Shown here: in pieces, positions 11,401 to 23,880 of the stretch | Layout: each line of letters starts with the position of its first letter | How positions within the stretch are numbered: the stretch's first letter is position 1 | Assembly: GCA_021521415.1 (NCBI GenBank) | Contig: JAIQDT010007311.1 | Coordinates: 62,001-126,000 of the forward strand | DNA length: 64,000 bases | DNA from: Bidens hawaiensis | Lineage: Eukaryota; Streptophyta; Magnoliopsida; Asterales; Asteraceae | Direction of reading: 5' to 3' | Notes under the pieces: generated by a model | The model's input: only the letters and a program-made list of their open reading frames with translations | Database searches by the model: none | Told to the model about the DNA's origin: nothing | Made by a program: the position numbers and the translations under genes

Positions 11401-12134
11401 TTATCCGTGCTCAAGTGTTTGCCCAGTTAAAGTTAAACGAACAAACACAAGCATGCTCCGTTAGTGCTTGTTCGATTCATTTACCCGCCTATATTGCCTA
11501 CAATTTGTTCAGTTTTTCTTGACTTTCATCGACTGTTAAGATATGGTTGGATGGGAAACATCTTCTATTCGCCGCCAACATGAACTTCCAAATGTCGGTT
11601 TGCGTTTTCCCTTTTTCTTTATCACTTAATTTAATAAAAATATTTTAATTTTGTTTTGTTTTTTGTTTCGTCTTCTAGTCAAATCTTCTTTCAGAAAATG
11701 AAAAGTACCCGCACATCGTTTATGTAGAGCGAGATCAACGAGAAGCCGGTAAAACAGTTCCAAACGGGACCCCTGCATCAGTTTCACCTGATGATTACGA
11801 AGGTAATATTATCAAATTGCTAATAAATATTGCTTATTAATTTTAAATAACAACTATATTTGATAATGTTATCCAGAGACAATGATCAGAGGTCTTACTC
11901 AAAAACCGTGGGAACGTGTCGATGTTAGTTTCCATAACAGTACACAAAGATATATTGCGCATAGTACTATACAGGCAAGTATTTTAATACAAATTAAAAG
12001 AATGTTATGAATCCTTAAGTGATAAAACAGTTACTGATTATGTTTTTATGTTGTAAACTCAGGTGAAGATTTATTGGTTAAATTCTGATGGTGCTGATGT
12101 GGTTCTTCATATGATAGATAATTTCTGTGTTTAG
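8457..12134 (+). CDS. Alpha/beta-hydrolase, DUF676 putative serine esterase (lipase-like), 390 aa
   Basis: Ten exons fit in phase: 8457-8728, 9227-9294, 9373-9443, 9521-9715, 9797-9960, 10650-10705, 11541-11593, 11679-11802, 11877-11974 and 12063-12134 (1173 bp, TAG stop). I chose the ATG at 8457 because the TTG nine bases upstream is not a normal plant start and the earlier ATG (8435) meets a stop at once. The oxyanion-side strand is 'HLVIMVNGIIGSASDWGYAA' (about residues 80-99). The nucleophile elbow is AHSLGG with Ser157. A conserved 'GSFKRRVAYANAHYDHMVGW' follows (about 260-280). His363 in RYIAHSTIQ is the candidate catalytic histidine. Arabidopsis homologues of this type are annotated as putative serine esterases; the substrate is unknown. 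Intron 9 uses a GC donor (CAG/gcaagt). Introns 5 and 6 are swollen by MITEs. The frame is fully open, so it is probably functional. Confidence 0.92.
9980..10582. mobile_element. hAT-like MITE in esterase intron 5
   Basis: It begins TAGGTGTGTAAATGAAC and ends with the near inverse, ...TTTGCATGCCTA. It is full of the self-complementary words GTTCGTT/AACGAAC and TTCATG. Flanking 8-mers AATCTTTT and ATTCTTTA agree at 6 of 8 positions, as expected for an old hAT duplication. Same family as 10860-11491 and 57836-58404. Confidence 0.7.
10781..10858 (+). mobile_element. SINE-like remnant in esterase intron 6
   Basis: The stretch with 'tggtttggagatgtctccct' followed by 'gaagcaatctctctatccc' and a ggatggaggta block resembles a tRNA-derived plant SINE body that I recall from other dicots. 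No poly-A tail or target duplication is visible, so it is at best a truncated piece. Confidence 0.35.
10860..11491. mobile_element. hAT-like MITE in esterase intron 6
   Basis: It begins TAGGCATGTAAACGAACTGA and ends ...TTCATTTACCCGCCTA, imperfect inverse ends. The inside is made of repeated AACGAACATGAAC words and their complement. No clean 8-bp duplication is seen, so it is old or its borders are slightly off. Confidence 0.6.
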
Positions 12135-13118
12135 CATCCTGCAAAGGTTTTTGGATGCCTATATTATTTGTTTTGTGCGCCCTGTATGTTTATCGGGTTG
12201 TATATATAATATAATCCTTGAAGTCGGGGATGGTTATATTTTTTTTTATCTTGCACATCTGCAAACTAAATTCATTTTGTTCGATATGTGTTGATTAACT
12301 CTTATTTGATTTCAAAAGATTTTGATGCATCATTAAAGGGCTCATTAGTAGAGTGCAGTAGTATGATAAAAAATCTATCAAGAGAAGATAAACCAGTACT
12401 ATGAGTAGTTGGCATATTTGGGTATGCAATATCTTGAATAATTTGCCTCATTAAAAGTTAAATATTCTCTTCCTTCCTTTGACAAATACCAATTATAAGT
12501 GAGAACTGTATCATTAACACATACCAAGTAGAGAACTGTATCATAAACACGTGGTGATTGCTCATGCAATTCTATACCGCTCTTTCCACATATAAATGCC
12601 GAGTGACATGTGCAAGTGCTTATGTGGTTCTCATAGTCCTCTACTTAAAATTGGTTTTCTATTGAAGATGTCCTGCAATATACACATGTGGAATTCAATT
12701 TGAGATGTCTAATGCTGATTGTTTTGCCAAAAAAAACCTATTTGGTGGCAACTTTTTTCCAACATCCTGTAGTTTCTACAATCTTACAACCATGTATGAG
12801 CTTCTAGCTTTCAAATCCTCATTAACTGCATTTCGATCTTGGTACTCCACAGTTAAGTGTCTTTACATAATACTCGTGTTTTTATGACTTGAGAATAAGT
12901 TTATTGCTGAAATAGGTTCTAATTTATTTTAAAATCAACACGCGTGAAATTGACTTATTTGCCTTTTATGTTGGCATTTACAACCTACTTAATAACTTTT
13001 AATTTCTTTTTTTTGGTTGATGATTCACAAGACTACCACCCTTTAAATGGGCTTTAACCTGAAAGTACATGTAATCATCATCATTATTAGAGTTAAGTGA
13101 GCTCACATAAAAGAACCA
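12135..13118 (+). other. Esterase 3' UTR and intergenic DNA
   Basis: The first 100-150 bases after the stop are T-rich, as usual for a plant 3' UTR. The rest to 13118 shows no coding sequence that I recognise. Confidence 0.5.
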
Positions 13119-13429
13119 GAGCATTCCCGACAGGTTCTCCATCTCTATCTCTATAATTACACTAAAAATCTCTACATTTATCTCTCATGTTCAATTAAAT
13201 AATGCTTTTTTGTATATTTATTATTACAGTTTTCTTTCTTCTCTACTCACAACCAATTCAATAAATATTAAAAAATAAATTGGAGCAACCAAAGTTGTCC
13301 CAAATTTACAAAAGAATCACTATATTTCTTTCTCAACCCTATAATTTGCAATAACAACCACTAATAACCCCACTCTATAATTTTACAAAACTCTCTCACA
13401 TCATTTTAGGGGAGCTGTTGGGAATGCTC
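13119..13429. mobile_element. Tourist-like MITE, copy 1
   Basis: Ends GAGCATTCCCGACAG and its near inverse CTGTTGGGAATGCTC. A TAA follows on the right (13430-13432). The left flank (CCA) has lost the match. The middle (AATTAAATAATGC.., CTCTACTCACAACCA.., AATATTAAAAAAT..) is clearly shared with 55794-56077. No coding sequence. Confidence 0.7.
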
Positions 13430-13615
13430 TAAGTATATAAGACCAAATGTAGTCAAAATGCCTCACGCTTGGGCATTTTGCGTCATGTGACGTCCAGCCA
13501 GCTTTTTCACATTTTACAAAAATAGGGTGTAGTCATAACTCTCCTCATAACTCTGCAGCAATCATTACTCAATCATTTTTTTTTCTTTTTGCATTTCTAA
13601 TTTTTTTAATTAAAA

Positions 13616-13810
13616 CTAACCAAATAATAGTTCATTAAATAAATAATAAACATTACATGAAAAAAAAACCCTACTCGGCTCACTCGTCCTCGTCTTCATT
13701 AGCACCACTGTCATCACCGTCCTCGTCTTCATAATCAAACTCGTCTTCGTCTTCGTCTTCATCGTCGCCCTCGCCTCGACTTCATTTTCACCCGGAATGT
13801 GCTGAAACAT
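13616..13810 (-). other. Acidic, low-complexity tail beyond the transposase stop
   Basis: The plus strand is rich in tcgtcttc/tcatcgtc, which on the minus strand reads as GAA/GAT/GAC in one frame. That is an acidic tail of the sort some Harbinger proteins carry; here it is out of frame with the DDE part. Only weak evidence that it was ever translated. Confidence 0.3.
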
Positions 13811-14966
13811 CTAAGCATGTTGGACCAACTCCGCCATAAAAGCGTTATGTATTTCTTTTGAATGCACAAAATATGCGTTTTCTAGTTTCTGCTCCAAAGT
13901 TGTTGGCGTTGGTGGTGGATCATCGTCCGGTATATAAGTTGGACATATTGCTCGATCGTCGTCTTTGATGATCATATTATGCAATATGATACACATATAC
14001 ATAGCACTTTTCATTCTTTCCAATAACCATAGACAACATGGATTTTTAACAAAATGCCAACATTGTTGAATAACCCCAAAACACCTCTCGATGTCCTTTC
14101 GCGAAGACTCTTGCACTTTTTTAAAATATTCTCTTTTTTCATTGATTGGGTCTCTAAACGTTTTCACTATAATCGCATACTCCGGATATATCCCATCACC
14201 CAAATAGTAATCGTGTCGGTAGTGGTTATCGTTAGCCCAAAACGAAGCTACGAGAATGATATTGGAGATGTAACCCTCCATCACAGACGACTGTTTTAAG
14301 ACGTTTATGTCATTGTTGGAGCCGGCGACACCAAAGAACACCCACCAAATCTAAATGTCGTATGAAGCAATCGCTTGAAGACTGACTCTTGGTCCTTTTT
14401 GTTCACCTTGTATGTATTGACCTCGCCATGCGGTTGGACAGTTAGCCCATTCCCAGCGGCATACAATCTATACTCCTGACTATCCTGGGTAAACCATGCA
14501 CCTTTGCATGCGCCTCGTAAATCCGTTCTAGATCGTTACAATTTGGCGTTCGTAGATAATGTGAAGCATACACCTTAATTATTCCTATATAAAAATAATT
14601 AATTAAAATCAATTTAAAAAAAACTACAAGAGATATATATGTTTTTTAAAATTGAAATATACCTTAGCAGAAATACTCCAAGATGTCTCGGGTAGTTTTA
14701 TCGGCCATCTTTAAGTATTCGTCATTGATGTCGATCGTGTTTCCATAGACGAGCACGTGTATAGCCGAAGTAACCTTTTGGATTGCGGTGAATCCTAGCG
14801 TCCCTCGACCATCCGGTTTTTGCTTAAAGTAATCAAACTCGCGCTCGAAATCTTCAGCAATGCGCAAAAATAAACGTTTAGACGTCCGAAATTGTAGCCT
14901 AAAAGTCTTCGGGTTCTTATATCTAGGTGACTCATCGAAGTCTTCCATCAAAAGAGCGTTCGCGGC
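13811..14966 (-). pseudogene. Harbinger transposase (HARBI1-like), C-terminal part
   Basis: Reading from 14966 down, ANALLMEDFDESPRYKNP and the helix-rich N-terminal domain run to about 14664. A short intron (near 14663-14612) follows. The next exon holds 'YASHYLRTPNCNDLERIYEA' and the first catalytic Asp in SIDCM, then falls apart by frameshifts between about 14480 and 14345. It reopens as FFGVAGSNNDINVLKQ (second Asp) and 'SRKDIERCFGVIQQCWHFVK' (catalytic Glu), and ends at the stop by 13811. So the DDE triad is still readable but not in one frame. Family members are nuclear DDE transposases that cut at the terminal repeats. The remaining N-terminus lies 33 kb away at 48258-48435. Confidence 0.88.
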
Positions 14967-15116
14967 TATTAGTCAATTCAATACATTTTATGGTCTTATG
15001 GTCCGACCCTAGGTTTATGTCAGCCTACCCTAGAAGTCTATTGTAGATCTATAAATATAGAACCTATTGTATTATGTTCAACACAATCAATATACAATCT
15101 TTCACCAAGTTTAACT
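14967..15116 (+). repeat. Copia 5' LTR
   Basis: Aligned along its whole length with 48113-48257. It includes the TATAAATATAG box, about 80-90 bases in. The primer binding site follows directly. Confidence 0.9.
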
Positions 15117-15128
15117 TGGTATCAGAGC
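15117..15128 (+). promoter_or_regulatory. Copia primer binding site
   Basis: TGGTATCAGAGC, complementary to the 3' end of initiator methionine tRNA, touching the LTR end. Confidence 0.9.
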
Positions 15129-15274
15129 TTAGGGTTCTAACCCTCCTCTTTCTGCCGTCACCCTCCACAAATACACCCTCATCACCTTTCTTCTTTCGAT
15201 CAATTCATACCATGGTTGATCAATAATTACAGCCTTCACAACCACAAAGAAAACTTCTCACAACTCTCATAAGT

Positions 15275-15630
15275 ATGGTTTCACTCAATCCCCCTACAAA
15301 CTATGGTTATTGGAAACTTTTGATTCAACCCTTTCTTACTACGCATAGCCTATTCGGTTATGTTGATGGGAGTATTCCTTGTCCTCCTCCCACCATCTCC
15401 GCCCCAAGAACCTCTGCAAAGGAGGATACAATACTTATCACCCAGTCAAATGCCAATTACATGATTTGGTTGTGCAATGATGCACATGTTAATATGCTAA
15501 TTATCTTACCCATCTAGGAGACATCCTTTCAACACGTGCAAGGTGTTACCTCACGTGACCTTTTGCTTGGTCTTGAACGAGCCTATGCCCCCACACACTT
15601 CTTCTAGAGAATTTACATTGACTGCACAAC
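15275..15630 (+). pseudogene. Copia gag, N-terminal piece
   Basis: 'LNPPTNYGYWKLLIQPFL' and 'GYVDGSIPCPPPTI' are the usual start of a plant Copia gag (UBN2-type). A stop at 15515-15517 and a frame change follow. The frame then reaches REFTLTAQ and is cut at 15630 by the LARD LTR. It continues in frame at 18358 and again, in a second copy, at 26949. Confidence 0.85.
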
Positions 15631-18240
15631 TGTAACACCAGGCTAAAAAAGAAACACCTGAGTGTGACGTACAGATTGCTCAAACACACGTGACACTATT
15701 AGGTGACCATAATAAAATTAATTCATTTAAATCATCATGTAACACAAGTTTATCAAAGAATACAAGTTGTAAACAAATAAATAAATGAAACGTTAAGTTG
15801 TTATTTGAATATCCTATAAGCATGCTATGTGTCTTCTAACCTTCATCCTCGTATCTCTACACCTGTAGCATATGTATAAAATAAAGTCAGCTATGAACAT
15901 AGCTGGTGAGATTCCCACAGTTTGTACAAATACGTAAAAAGCATACAATTCCATGAAACTTGTGAAATGATCACATAAGGGTTCTTTACACTCGATGCAA
16001 TGGACCTAAGTGTAAAGAACAAACGAAGGTCCTTTCCAGTTGGGGCTACCAACGTACTCGGATATGAGGTCCCTTTTCCACTCGATACAAATGGACCTGA
16101 GTGCAAAGGGGGGCGTATGATCATACTTATTGAGGAAACCACTTGAAATCCACGTATATAACAAATAAGAAAGTAAGCACACAAGTCCATGATATGAATT
16201 GTAGTTTGTAAGCAAAATTGTAAATCTTGAGTTGATAGGATACATATACTACCCCCAAAGATATGAAAACGTTTAAAACGGGGGTGTGAGAAACTCACCT
16301 CGAAATCGAAGACAAACTGATTGATCAAATTTTATTGAGTCTGACTCATAGTGATCATTTATCAAAGAATGACTCTGGTTATCAAATGATTGAACAACCG
16401 GGAGCAATTTACTTACGAGACTTAGTTGACATTCATAAAAAGTATCTAATGAATTATGAGTTCAATACATCCTCTTTAGCAGAAAGGGTAATAAAAGTAA
16501 TAAAAGCCGAAAGCACAATAACGAAACCGAAGCGGTCAAACGTCACGAACTATAAATGAAATAAATACGGAATTTAAAGACTAATCCCACGGAATTATTA
16601 AAGTTTATTATTTGTTGAGAACATTCGTTATTTTATTATTTTAAGGCATGGGTTATTTTAATTAATCTAAGTGTTAATGGTTTTAACGAATTTTAAGCTA
16701 ACGAAATAAAGTTTAACGAATTATGAATTAACATTACCGAATCAAGGTTTAATGGCTTAAAAGTTAACGAATTAAAGTTCAACGAACGAATTAAAATTAA
16801 TAAATTAAAGTTGGCAAGTTAACGTTAACGAATCATGATATAAACTAATTTTAAATGATTTAACGAAATATCTTGTTTGCATATTATTTAATTAATAATT
16901 TATTATTAATAAGTAAACTTTAATACTTATGGAATATGGATTTTAAGGGTACAAGTTTTATCTCAAAAACGACTACGTTGGTGTATTATAAAGATTAACG
17001 ACTACAATAATAATATAATATTATATTAACGAGGTTAAAGTTAACGAAATAAAAAAATAGTTTTTAATGAGTGTGGAGATTGGGTTTTAGTTGGAAAAAT
17101 ATATATTTAAGTTAAAAATAATTATATTTGATTTATTATGATTTTTAATTAAAAACAAATTGATTAATAATATATAATAAAATATGTTTCTAAAAAATAT
17201 CAACCTATTATGCGCTGACCCGGGTCTAAGATATTAAAACAAAAAGACTTAACCACCAGACCACATTCTCAGTTTTTTTAAGAACAGGAATACAAATATT
17301 TAAAATATACCTACAAGTTCTAGATGTTCAATTCGAGATTTCTGTTATAGCTTAGAAGGATTTAGGTTATAGGTTTTGTTTAGTGCTTGAAAACCATTAT
17401 TATACATATCTTAATTACCTGAATACGTTGTTTTTTTGACGGAGATTCGAGGCTCGCCAAAGACAGATCTTCGACTCAGATTACAGTCACATTAAGAGAG
17501 AATGAGAAAAAAGAATTGGGTGTAAGCGAGTTTAGTTCGATGCTAAGTTTCTATTTATACTAGTTAGAGGAGCGTCTCATCGTTAATTCGTGATTAATAT
17601 GTTGGCCGAAAAATCCGGTGATGTTAACGGGATTAATTCGTGATTTATGGAACGTTATAACGTATTATTATTGAAGATTTTCATTCATCGACGAAGTCTA
17701 CGGCTGTTACTGGTATTTGATTGTATTAGTTTTGTGATATTTGCGAATTTTGAGGCCCTGCCGGCGCCGAAATTCTGGCCGCCGGAATGCCTGCCGTGAA
17801 AACGAAAACGGGGATGGGCTGGTGGGGTTGGGTAGTTGATATATTAATATTATAATTTTTAAACAATTTTCATAGTTACCCCCGAAGTTTCAAGATTTAT
17901 AAAAACAGAAATTATATTATAATTTCATTAATAACCTTGTATTTTGAAGCATATTTAAAGGTGAAATGAAATTTATAAAACTTTGGATATTATATTATAC
18001 TCAGATAATTTTCAACTCTCTTAACTTCAATAAACTTTTATCCTTAAAACGTTAAATTCCGGAGTTTCAGTAATAGATTAAAATGAGTAAGGAGACGAAC
18101 GAACCACAATTTAAATCCTTGTGAATGTAATGTTAACGATGTATAAAGAACAAGAATGCGCGCAAATGATAAATCGTGTCGAGTTAATGAATTCAATAAA
18201 TATCGACGAACATAACATACATTAAACGAAACTTGAGATG

Positions 18241-18297
<57 letters not shown>

Positions 18298-18357
18298 TTA
18301 CAAACAAAAACCAAAAATTCAAAACGGGTCGTGTTTGAAAAAGTAACGAATGTTACA
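15631..18357 (-). mobile_element. LARD LTR A, now a solo LTR inside Copia gag
   Basis: 2727 bp, starting TGTAACACC and ending TGTTACA. It sits between gag codons. The left flank ACAAC and right flank ACAAA are the likely 5-bp duplication with one change; with ACAAA the gag reads through in frame. Compared with LTR B it carries about 180 extra bases (near 16318-16500), a long (AT)n tract, and lacks 12 bases of the tRNA-like box at 17220. Frames inside it are not genes. Confidence 0.85.
18243..18295. repeat. (AT)n microsatellite in LTR A
   Basis: Over 50 bases of AT. LTR B has almost none at the same place, so the tract grew after the copies parted. Confidence 0.95.
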
Positions 18358-19364
18358 ACAAATGTTAATGATACAAACTGATAAAGACGAGACATCAGCT
18401 ACATATCTTGCAAGGGCACAGGCGTATTCAAATATTAGTCAGCCCATGTCTGAAAAAGATATTGTTAATCCCGTTAACAGCTGCCACAGCACCTAGTACA
18501 CCTCCTGTTCCAACTGATACAGTTCTGGCACTTCAACAACTTGTTAGCCGTCTTGGATTTCAATTACAACCATCTCCTGTTTCATCACCCGCCACCGCAC
18601 CTCAAGCCTTTTACATAAACAGACCCAGTCAGTCCAACTATAATCGTGGTCGTGGTAATTGTGGTGGTCGTGGTAGCCGTGGGAACAACTTCTACAACCG
18701 CAGCCAGAGAAGCACCTCTCACAACTCAGGTCAAGGTCAATTTAGTTGGGCTTCAAATCAAAACATGGTATGGGGTTCTTGTGACAGATGTGGAATTGGA
18801 CATGTGACATCTGAATGCCCAATACGAGATCCCTCCACCTTCCGGATGAGACAACCGTCTGCCATATTATGCAGATTATCGCTCACAAGCCTCTACTTCG
18901 TGGCTTCCGGACACAGGTTCCAATCACCATGTAGCATCGGATTTGTCTGGTTTTGACTCTGTAGAATCTTTACTACGTTGATGATCATCTTCGTGTTGGT
19001 AATGGTAACGCTCTTCCCATTTTACATATCGGTTCATCAAAACTTTTCTCATTTAACAAAACTTTTCACTTAAACAATATCCTTCATGTACCTGAGATCA
19101 AACAACACCTTCTTTCTGTACAAAAATTTTGTCAAGATAATCATGTTTATTTTGAATTTCATGCGACTTTTTTTGCTGTGAAGGACAATTCTACCCACAC
19201 TACCCTCCTCACGGGTCCAACTGACGGTGGAATCTACTCAATCAAACTACCACTCACTCAACAAATTCCAAATGTTTCTTTTTCAATATCCTGAGCTTCA
19301 ACAACCATATGCCATCCAACGTTTGGGACATCCACATTCCCAGTTATTTCAGGCTATGTTTTCT
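18358..19364 (+). pseudogene. Copia gag-protease, duplicated first copy
   Basis: It matches 26949-28070. It has the gag helix piece 'MLMIQTDKDETSATYLARAQ', then lacks about 115 bases after 18470 that the second copy has. The CCHC knuckle CDRCGIGHVTSECP is present. In another frame the protease motif DTGSNHHVA and the gag-pre-integrase part up to LGHPHSQLF follow. It ends abruptly at 19364, where half an LTR is fused on. Frame broken at several points. Confidence 0.85.
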
Positions 19365-20247
19365 AGGCTCGTCGGAGACGGATCTTCAACTCAGATTACA
19401 TTCACATTAAGCGAGAATGAGAAAAAGAAATGGGTGTGAGCGAGTTTAGTTCGATGCTAAGTTCGTATTTATACTAGTTCGAGGAGCGTGTCAGCGTTAA
19501 TTCGTGATTAATATGTTGGCCGAAAAATCCGGCGATGTTAACGGGATTAATTCGTGATTTATGGAACTTTATAACGTATGATTATTGAAGATTTTCATTC
19601 TTTGACGAAGTCTACGGCTGCTACGGGTGTTAAATTGTATTAATTTTGCGATATTTGTGGATTTTGAGGCCTCACCGGCGCTGAAATTCAGGTCGCCGGA
19701 ATGCCTGCCGTGAAAACGAAAATGGGGATGGGCTGGTGGGGTTGGGTAGTTGATATATTAATATTATAATTTTTAAACAATTTTCATAGTTACCCCCTGG
19801 AGTTCCAAGATTTATTAAAACAGAAATTATATTAGAATTTCATTAATAACCTTGTATTTTGAAGTGTATTTAAAGGTGAAATGAAAGTTATAAAACTTTG
19901 GATATTATATTATACTCGAATAATTTGCAACTCGCTTAACTTCAATAAACTTTAAACCTTAAAACTTTAAATCCCGGAGTTTCAATAATCGATTAAAATG
20001 AGTAAGGAGACGAACGAACCACAACTTAAATCCTTGTGAATGTAATGTTAACGATGTATAACGAACAAGAATGTGCACAAATGATAAATCGTGTCGAGTT
20101 AACGAATTCAATAAATATCGACGAACATAAAATACATTAAACGAAACTTGAGATGTATATAAATATACATATATATATCTTTACAAACAAAAACCAAAAA
20201 TTCGAAACGGGTCGGGTTTTCGGGTTTGAAATGTAACGAATTTTACA
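19365..20247 (-). mobile_element. LARD LTR C, 5'-half only in element sense (3' LTR)
   Basis: 883 bp matching 17447-18357 of LTR A and the equivalent of LTR B, ending GTAACGAATTTTACA. The other half is missing: Copia gag is joined to it at about 19364 with only one to three bases of shared sequence. To its right lies the element's likely polypurine side (read on minus), so this is the 3' LTR of the surviving LARD. Confidence 0.85.
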
Positions 20248-21846
20248 GGACTCACAACTTTTAGAAATTTCGTCCCGAAATTAAAAGAAAAATACATCTT
20301 TAAAAGAAAACAACTCATGTGAAGAGTTGTTTAATAGTTTTAATTATTTTTATATACATATTTAAATGAAAACAATAACGTCGATTTTTGAATGACCTGA
20401 AAGACGCCACAAACGGCAATATGGTAAGGACACTTATATATAGGATGTACCAGCGGCGTATCCACCATGCCCTTATCATACTGCATTTGCCCCGTCTTTC
20501 AAAATCATTCCAGGTTTCGAGTTATTGCACACAACGTACTCATGATGTCTTCCATGCGAGGACTTGGATAATTACGTGTCGACCCATAATTACCTTTATT
20601 GTCGAATGGTCCACATATCCGTCCCATTGTGTGGGTTTAAAATATAATAAGACCTTATATGAAAACCTTAGAATTCATGAAAGATGAACTAAACAGATCA
20701 AAATTTAATAAAATAAAGAAATCAATCCTTACGGTCAAGGATAAGCGAGAATAAGAAGCATTGAAGTTTTAAAGATACAAACGATGTTTACCAAACAAAA
20801 TGCGCGAAACTCTTGTGTAGTATGAAATAATTATAATAACGGATGACATCAATTGAAATCATGAACATGAAATAATAAAGTTGAGAATAACATGTTAAGT
20901 AAACGTTGCATTGAGCTACAAAATGTAAACGCATAAGTCGATAAGCATTGGATCCGAGAACAAAACTTTAGTAAAAGGATCAAGTAAGTTCCTGGAGTCA
21001 ATAATGACTCTATAAACAAATGAAAATATCAACGTGAATAAGAGCCATATTTGAGATTAATAAATAATTGCAACTTCGAGATCAAAGTAAAACATTGACC
21101 TCAAATTGGTAAAACATTGAGAATAAAATAATCAAAATTTCAAGATCAAATTAAAATATTGATCTTGAATTGGTAAAACATTGGAATTATGAATAACAAA
21201 ATGACCCGAACCAAACGTTGAGCAGAAATACAATAATATGACCAAACCATTCGCGTAACCAAAATAAACTCAACATGTGTATAAACATGCTCATAGTCTC
21301 CAACTTCCACTAAACGATTATGTTTATAGGAAATCGGTTATAGACCACGAGATTGAAATAACAAAGTAAACCGCTTCAGTATGTGTCTATGAATGGGAAT
21401 AGTTCAGAAATTAACGAATAATCAAGCTTGATAGACAACCTTTGAAAGGAACTCGATGCATAAAACTTTATGAAAATACCAAAACAGAAAAATACCTATA
21501 ACAATGTAAGAAAGGAAGACAAGAAGGTAAGTTATTGTGGTGCGGTGGTATGGTTTACTAATCCGAAACTCGTTGGCTTTGACAAAGGAGGGAAAAAAAA
21601 TAATTGATGACATTGTTTGTGAAAATCGTTTGTCGGGACGCGATGTTTAAAACTCAAAGGAAACTTATGATAATAATCTTGCATATATACTTAGCTAGTT
21701 AGAAAACTTTGGAAAACTTTCGATGTAAAGGATTTCCCGGTTGAGTGACGTTTTAAGAAAATGGAAGTCGTTAGATAAAGTAACTCGTTGATGGTAATAT
21801 AATAGCCTCACGGCTTAAGAATTGTTTAAAGAAAAATACTTTATTT

Positions 21847-21883
<37 letters not shown>

Positions 21884-21990
21884 GTAATAGTAAGAGTATT
21901 AATAATATTAAGGGTAATAGTAATAATAATAGTAGTAATATATTGATAGTAATAATAGTAGTAGTAGTAGTAATAATAATAGTGATAAAA
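21847..21990. repeat. (TAA/TAG)n microsatellite
   Basis: Imperfect trinucleotide run of about 140 bases. Tyr-rich frames read from it are artefacts. Confidence 0.9.
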
Positions 21991-22879
21991 ATGAACCATT
22001 TGAATTTTCGTAAAGTTCTTTTGATGCAAAAACTACTTGAATATATTTCGTATAACAGAATATACTTTTTAATGATTTATTTAAAATAATAAAGGTTTGA
22101 AATTTCACGAAAGATAATGTTTTGTAAAAGAAATAAATGTGGAAAAAGAGTGCATGAAATAATAATAACAGGTTTGAAAAGGCGAAGTATTGAAGTCGAA
22201 AATCATATGAACCTTTGAGAGGTCAAGGAATGCGGGGTAAGGTTTTGTGTGGGGGAAACAAGTTAGGCCTTATAACGGGTGTGCTCGAGTTACTACAATA
22301 GTAGCGAGTTTGAAGTTCGAGCATGAGGTAAGGCAGAAGGTGAGGGGGGTAATAGGTCGAGGGAATAAAAGTGTTGTGTCGAGTATGCATAGTTACGAGA
22401 CAAAGTTGATGAGTTGGCTAAACTTAACACCATTTGGAACCGTTCGACATCGCGGTAGCGGAGTGGGGGAATCGTTGTTATACAAAGAGTAGGTTCTCGT
22501 GTAAATATCTTGGTTGGGCTGGGTTTGATTATCCAAGGGTTAGGTTGGGATTTACTTAGTTATAGCTTTGAGGAGGTTTGAATGTATTGTTTGTGGTTGA
22601 TAAGGTTATCTTGGCTTGTCATGGTCGGGATTGATATGGTCAATTGCTTGATGATTTGGGTTGTCGTTTTGTGGGTTGAGTTTCAAGAGCAGCGTCGAGG
22701 AGAACGAGAAGGCAAGAAGTGTGAACAATTCGCGTGACATTGGACGTAAATATGAAATTCATATCAAAATCAAAAGAAACATTACATGAGAGATTCCTAA
22801 AATCGGAATCCTTCTATAAATATGTAAATAAATAAATAAGTACAATCGAATGAAACAAAATTTGAAATCAAAATCGAAG

Positions 22880-23880
22880 TGCTCATGAGTCAATGCTGAC
22901 CTCGTAAATTTTCGAATAAAAGTATAGCAAATTTTGAAATAAAACATGGAATTAATACAAACCTAATATGAGTAATGCAATCAAATTGAAAATCAAGTGT
23001 TTATGTATCACCATAACTTTTCGAATTTTCAATTAAAACTATAATAAACGAATTATACAAAGAAAACAAATTGAAAATTGCCAATTCATGCATCACCATG
23101 ACTTTTCAAATTCTCAATTTAAAACACACGAGAAAACGAGTATTGAAAAATCGGCTATTCATGTATCACCATGACTTTTCGAATTCTCAATTTAAAACAC
23201 ACGAGAAAACGAGTATTGAAAAATCAGCTATTCATGTATCACCATGACTTTTCGAATTCTCAATTTAAAACACACGAGAAAATGAGTATTGAAAAATCGA
23301 CTATTCATGTATCACCATGACTTTTCGTAAAACACACAATTTTCAATATATAATGAATATATACAAATAAAGAAAAACGAATTGAAACTCGACTATTCAT
23401 GTATCACCATGACCTTTCGAATTGTTTTTTCAAATTATAATAATAATTGAATTAAGAAACGGGTTGAAATTCAACAATTTACGTACTAGCATGACTTTTA
23501 GAAATTTCAATGAATATAAACATAGAAAACGAATTGAAACTCGAGTATTCACACATTCCAATGACTTGTCAAAACCGCAATATAAACGATTGAGTATTCG
23601 GAATCACACGTTGTATGAATCATCATAACTTGTATGTTCCAAAAAAATAAAAATGTGTAATCAAATCGAACCGAAAGTTGGGTATACGTGTATCACCACG
23701 ACTTGATAAACTTTTAGTTAAAACACGTAAATCCAAATGCATAATCAAATCAAACCAAAATCTGGTAATTCGTGCATCACCACGACTTGTCAGTCTTTTA
23801 GTTAAAATACATTGTAAAACATTGAGGGTTGGAGTCACACGTCGCATGAACCACCATGACTTGTGTGACATCCTAAGGAG
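22880..23880. repeat. Degenerate tandem array with core 'tatcaccatgactt'
   Basis: About 13 copies of a core 'rtatcaccatgacttttcg' spaced 60-90 bases. In the middle (23088-23330) the period is exactly 73 bases, for example cores starting at 23161, 23234 and 23307. It lies in the 5' leader of the LARD (minus sense), between primer site and body. Confidence 0.85.

Noticed and set aside
15891..16328. 145-residue minus-strand frame, repeated at 24698-25105
   Set aside because: Conserved only because both lie in copies of the same LTR; no known domain and indels ignore the frame.
22247..22492. 81-residue plus-strand frame in the LARD body
   Set aside because: No motif, no homology I know, and the region is otherwise non-coding.
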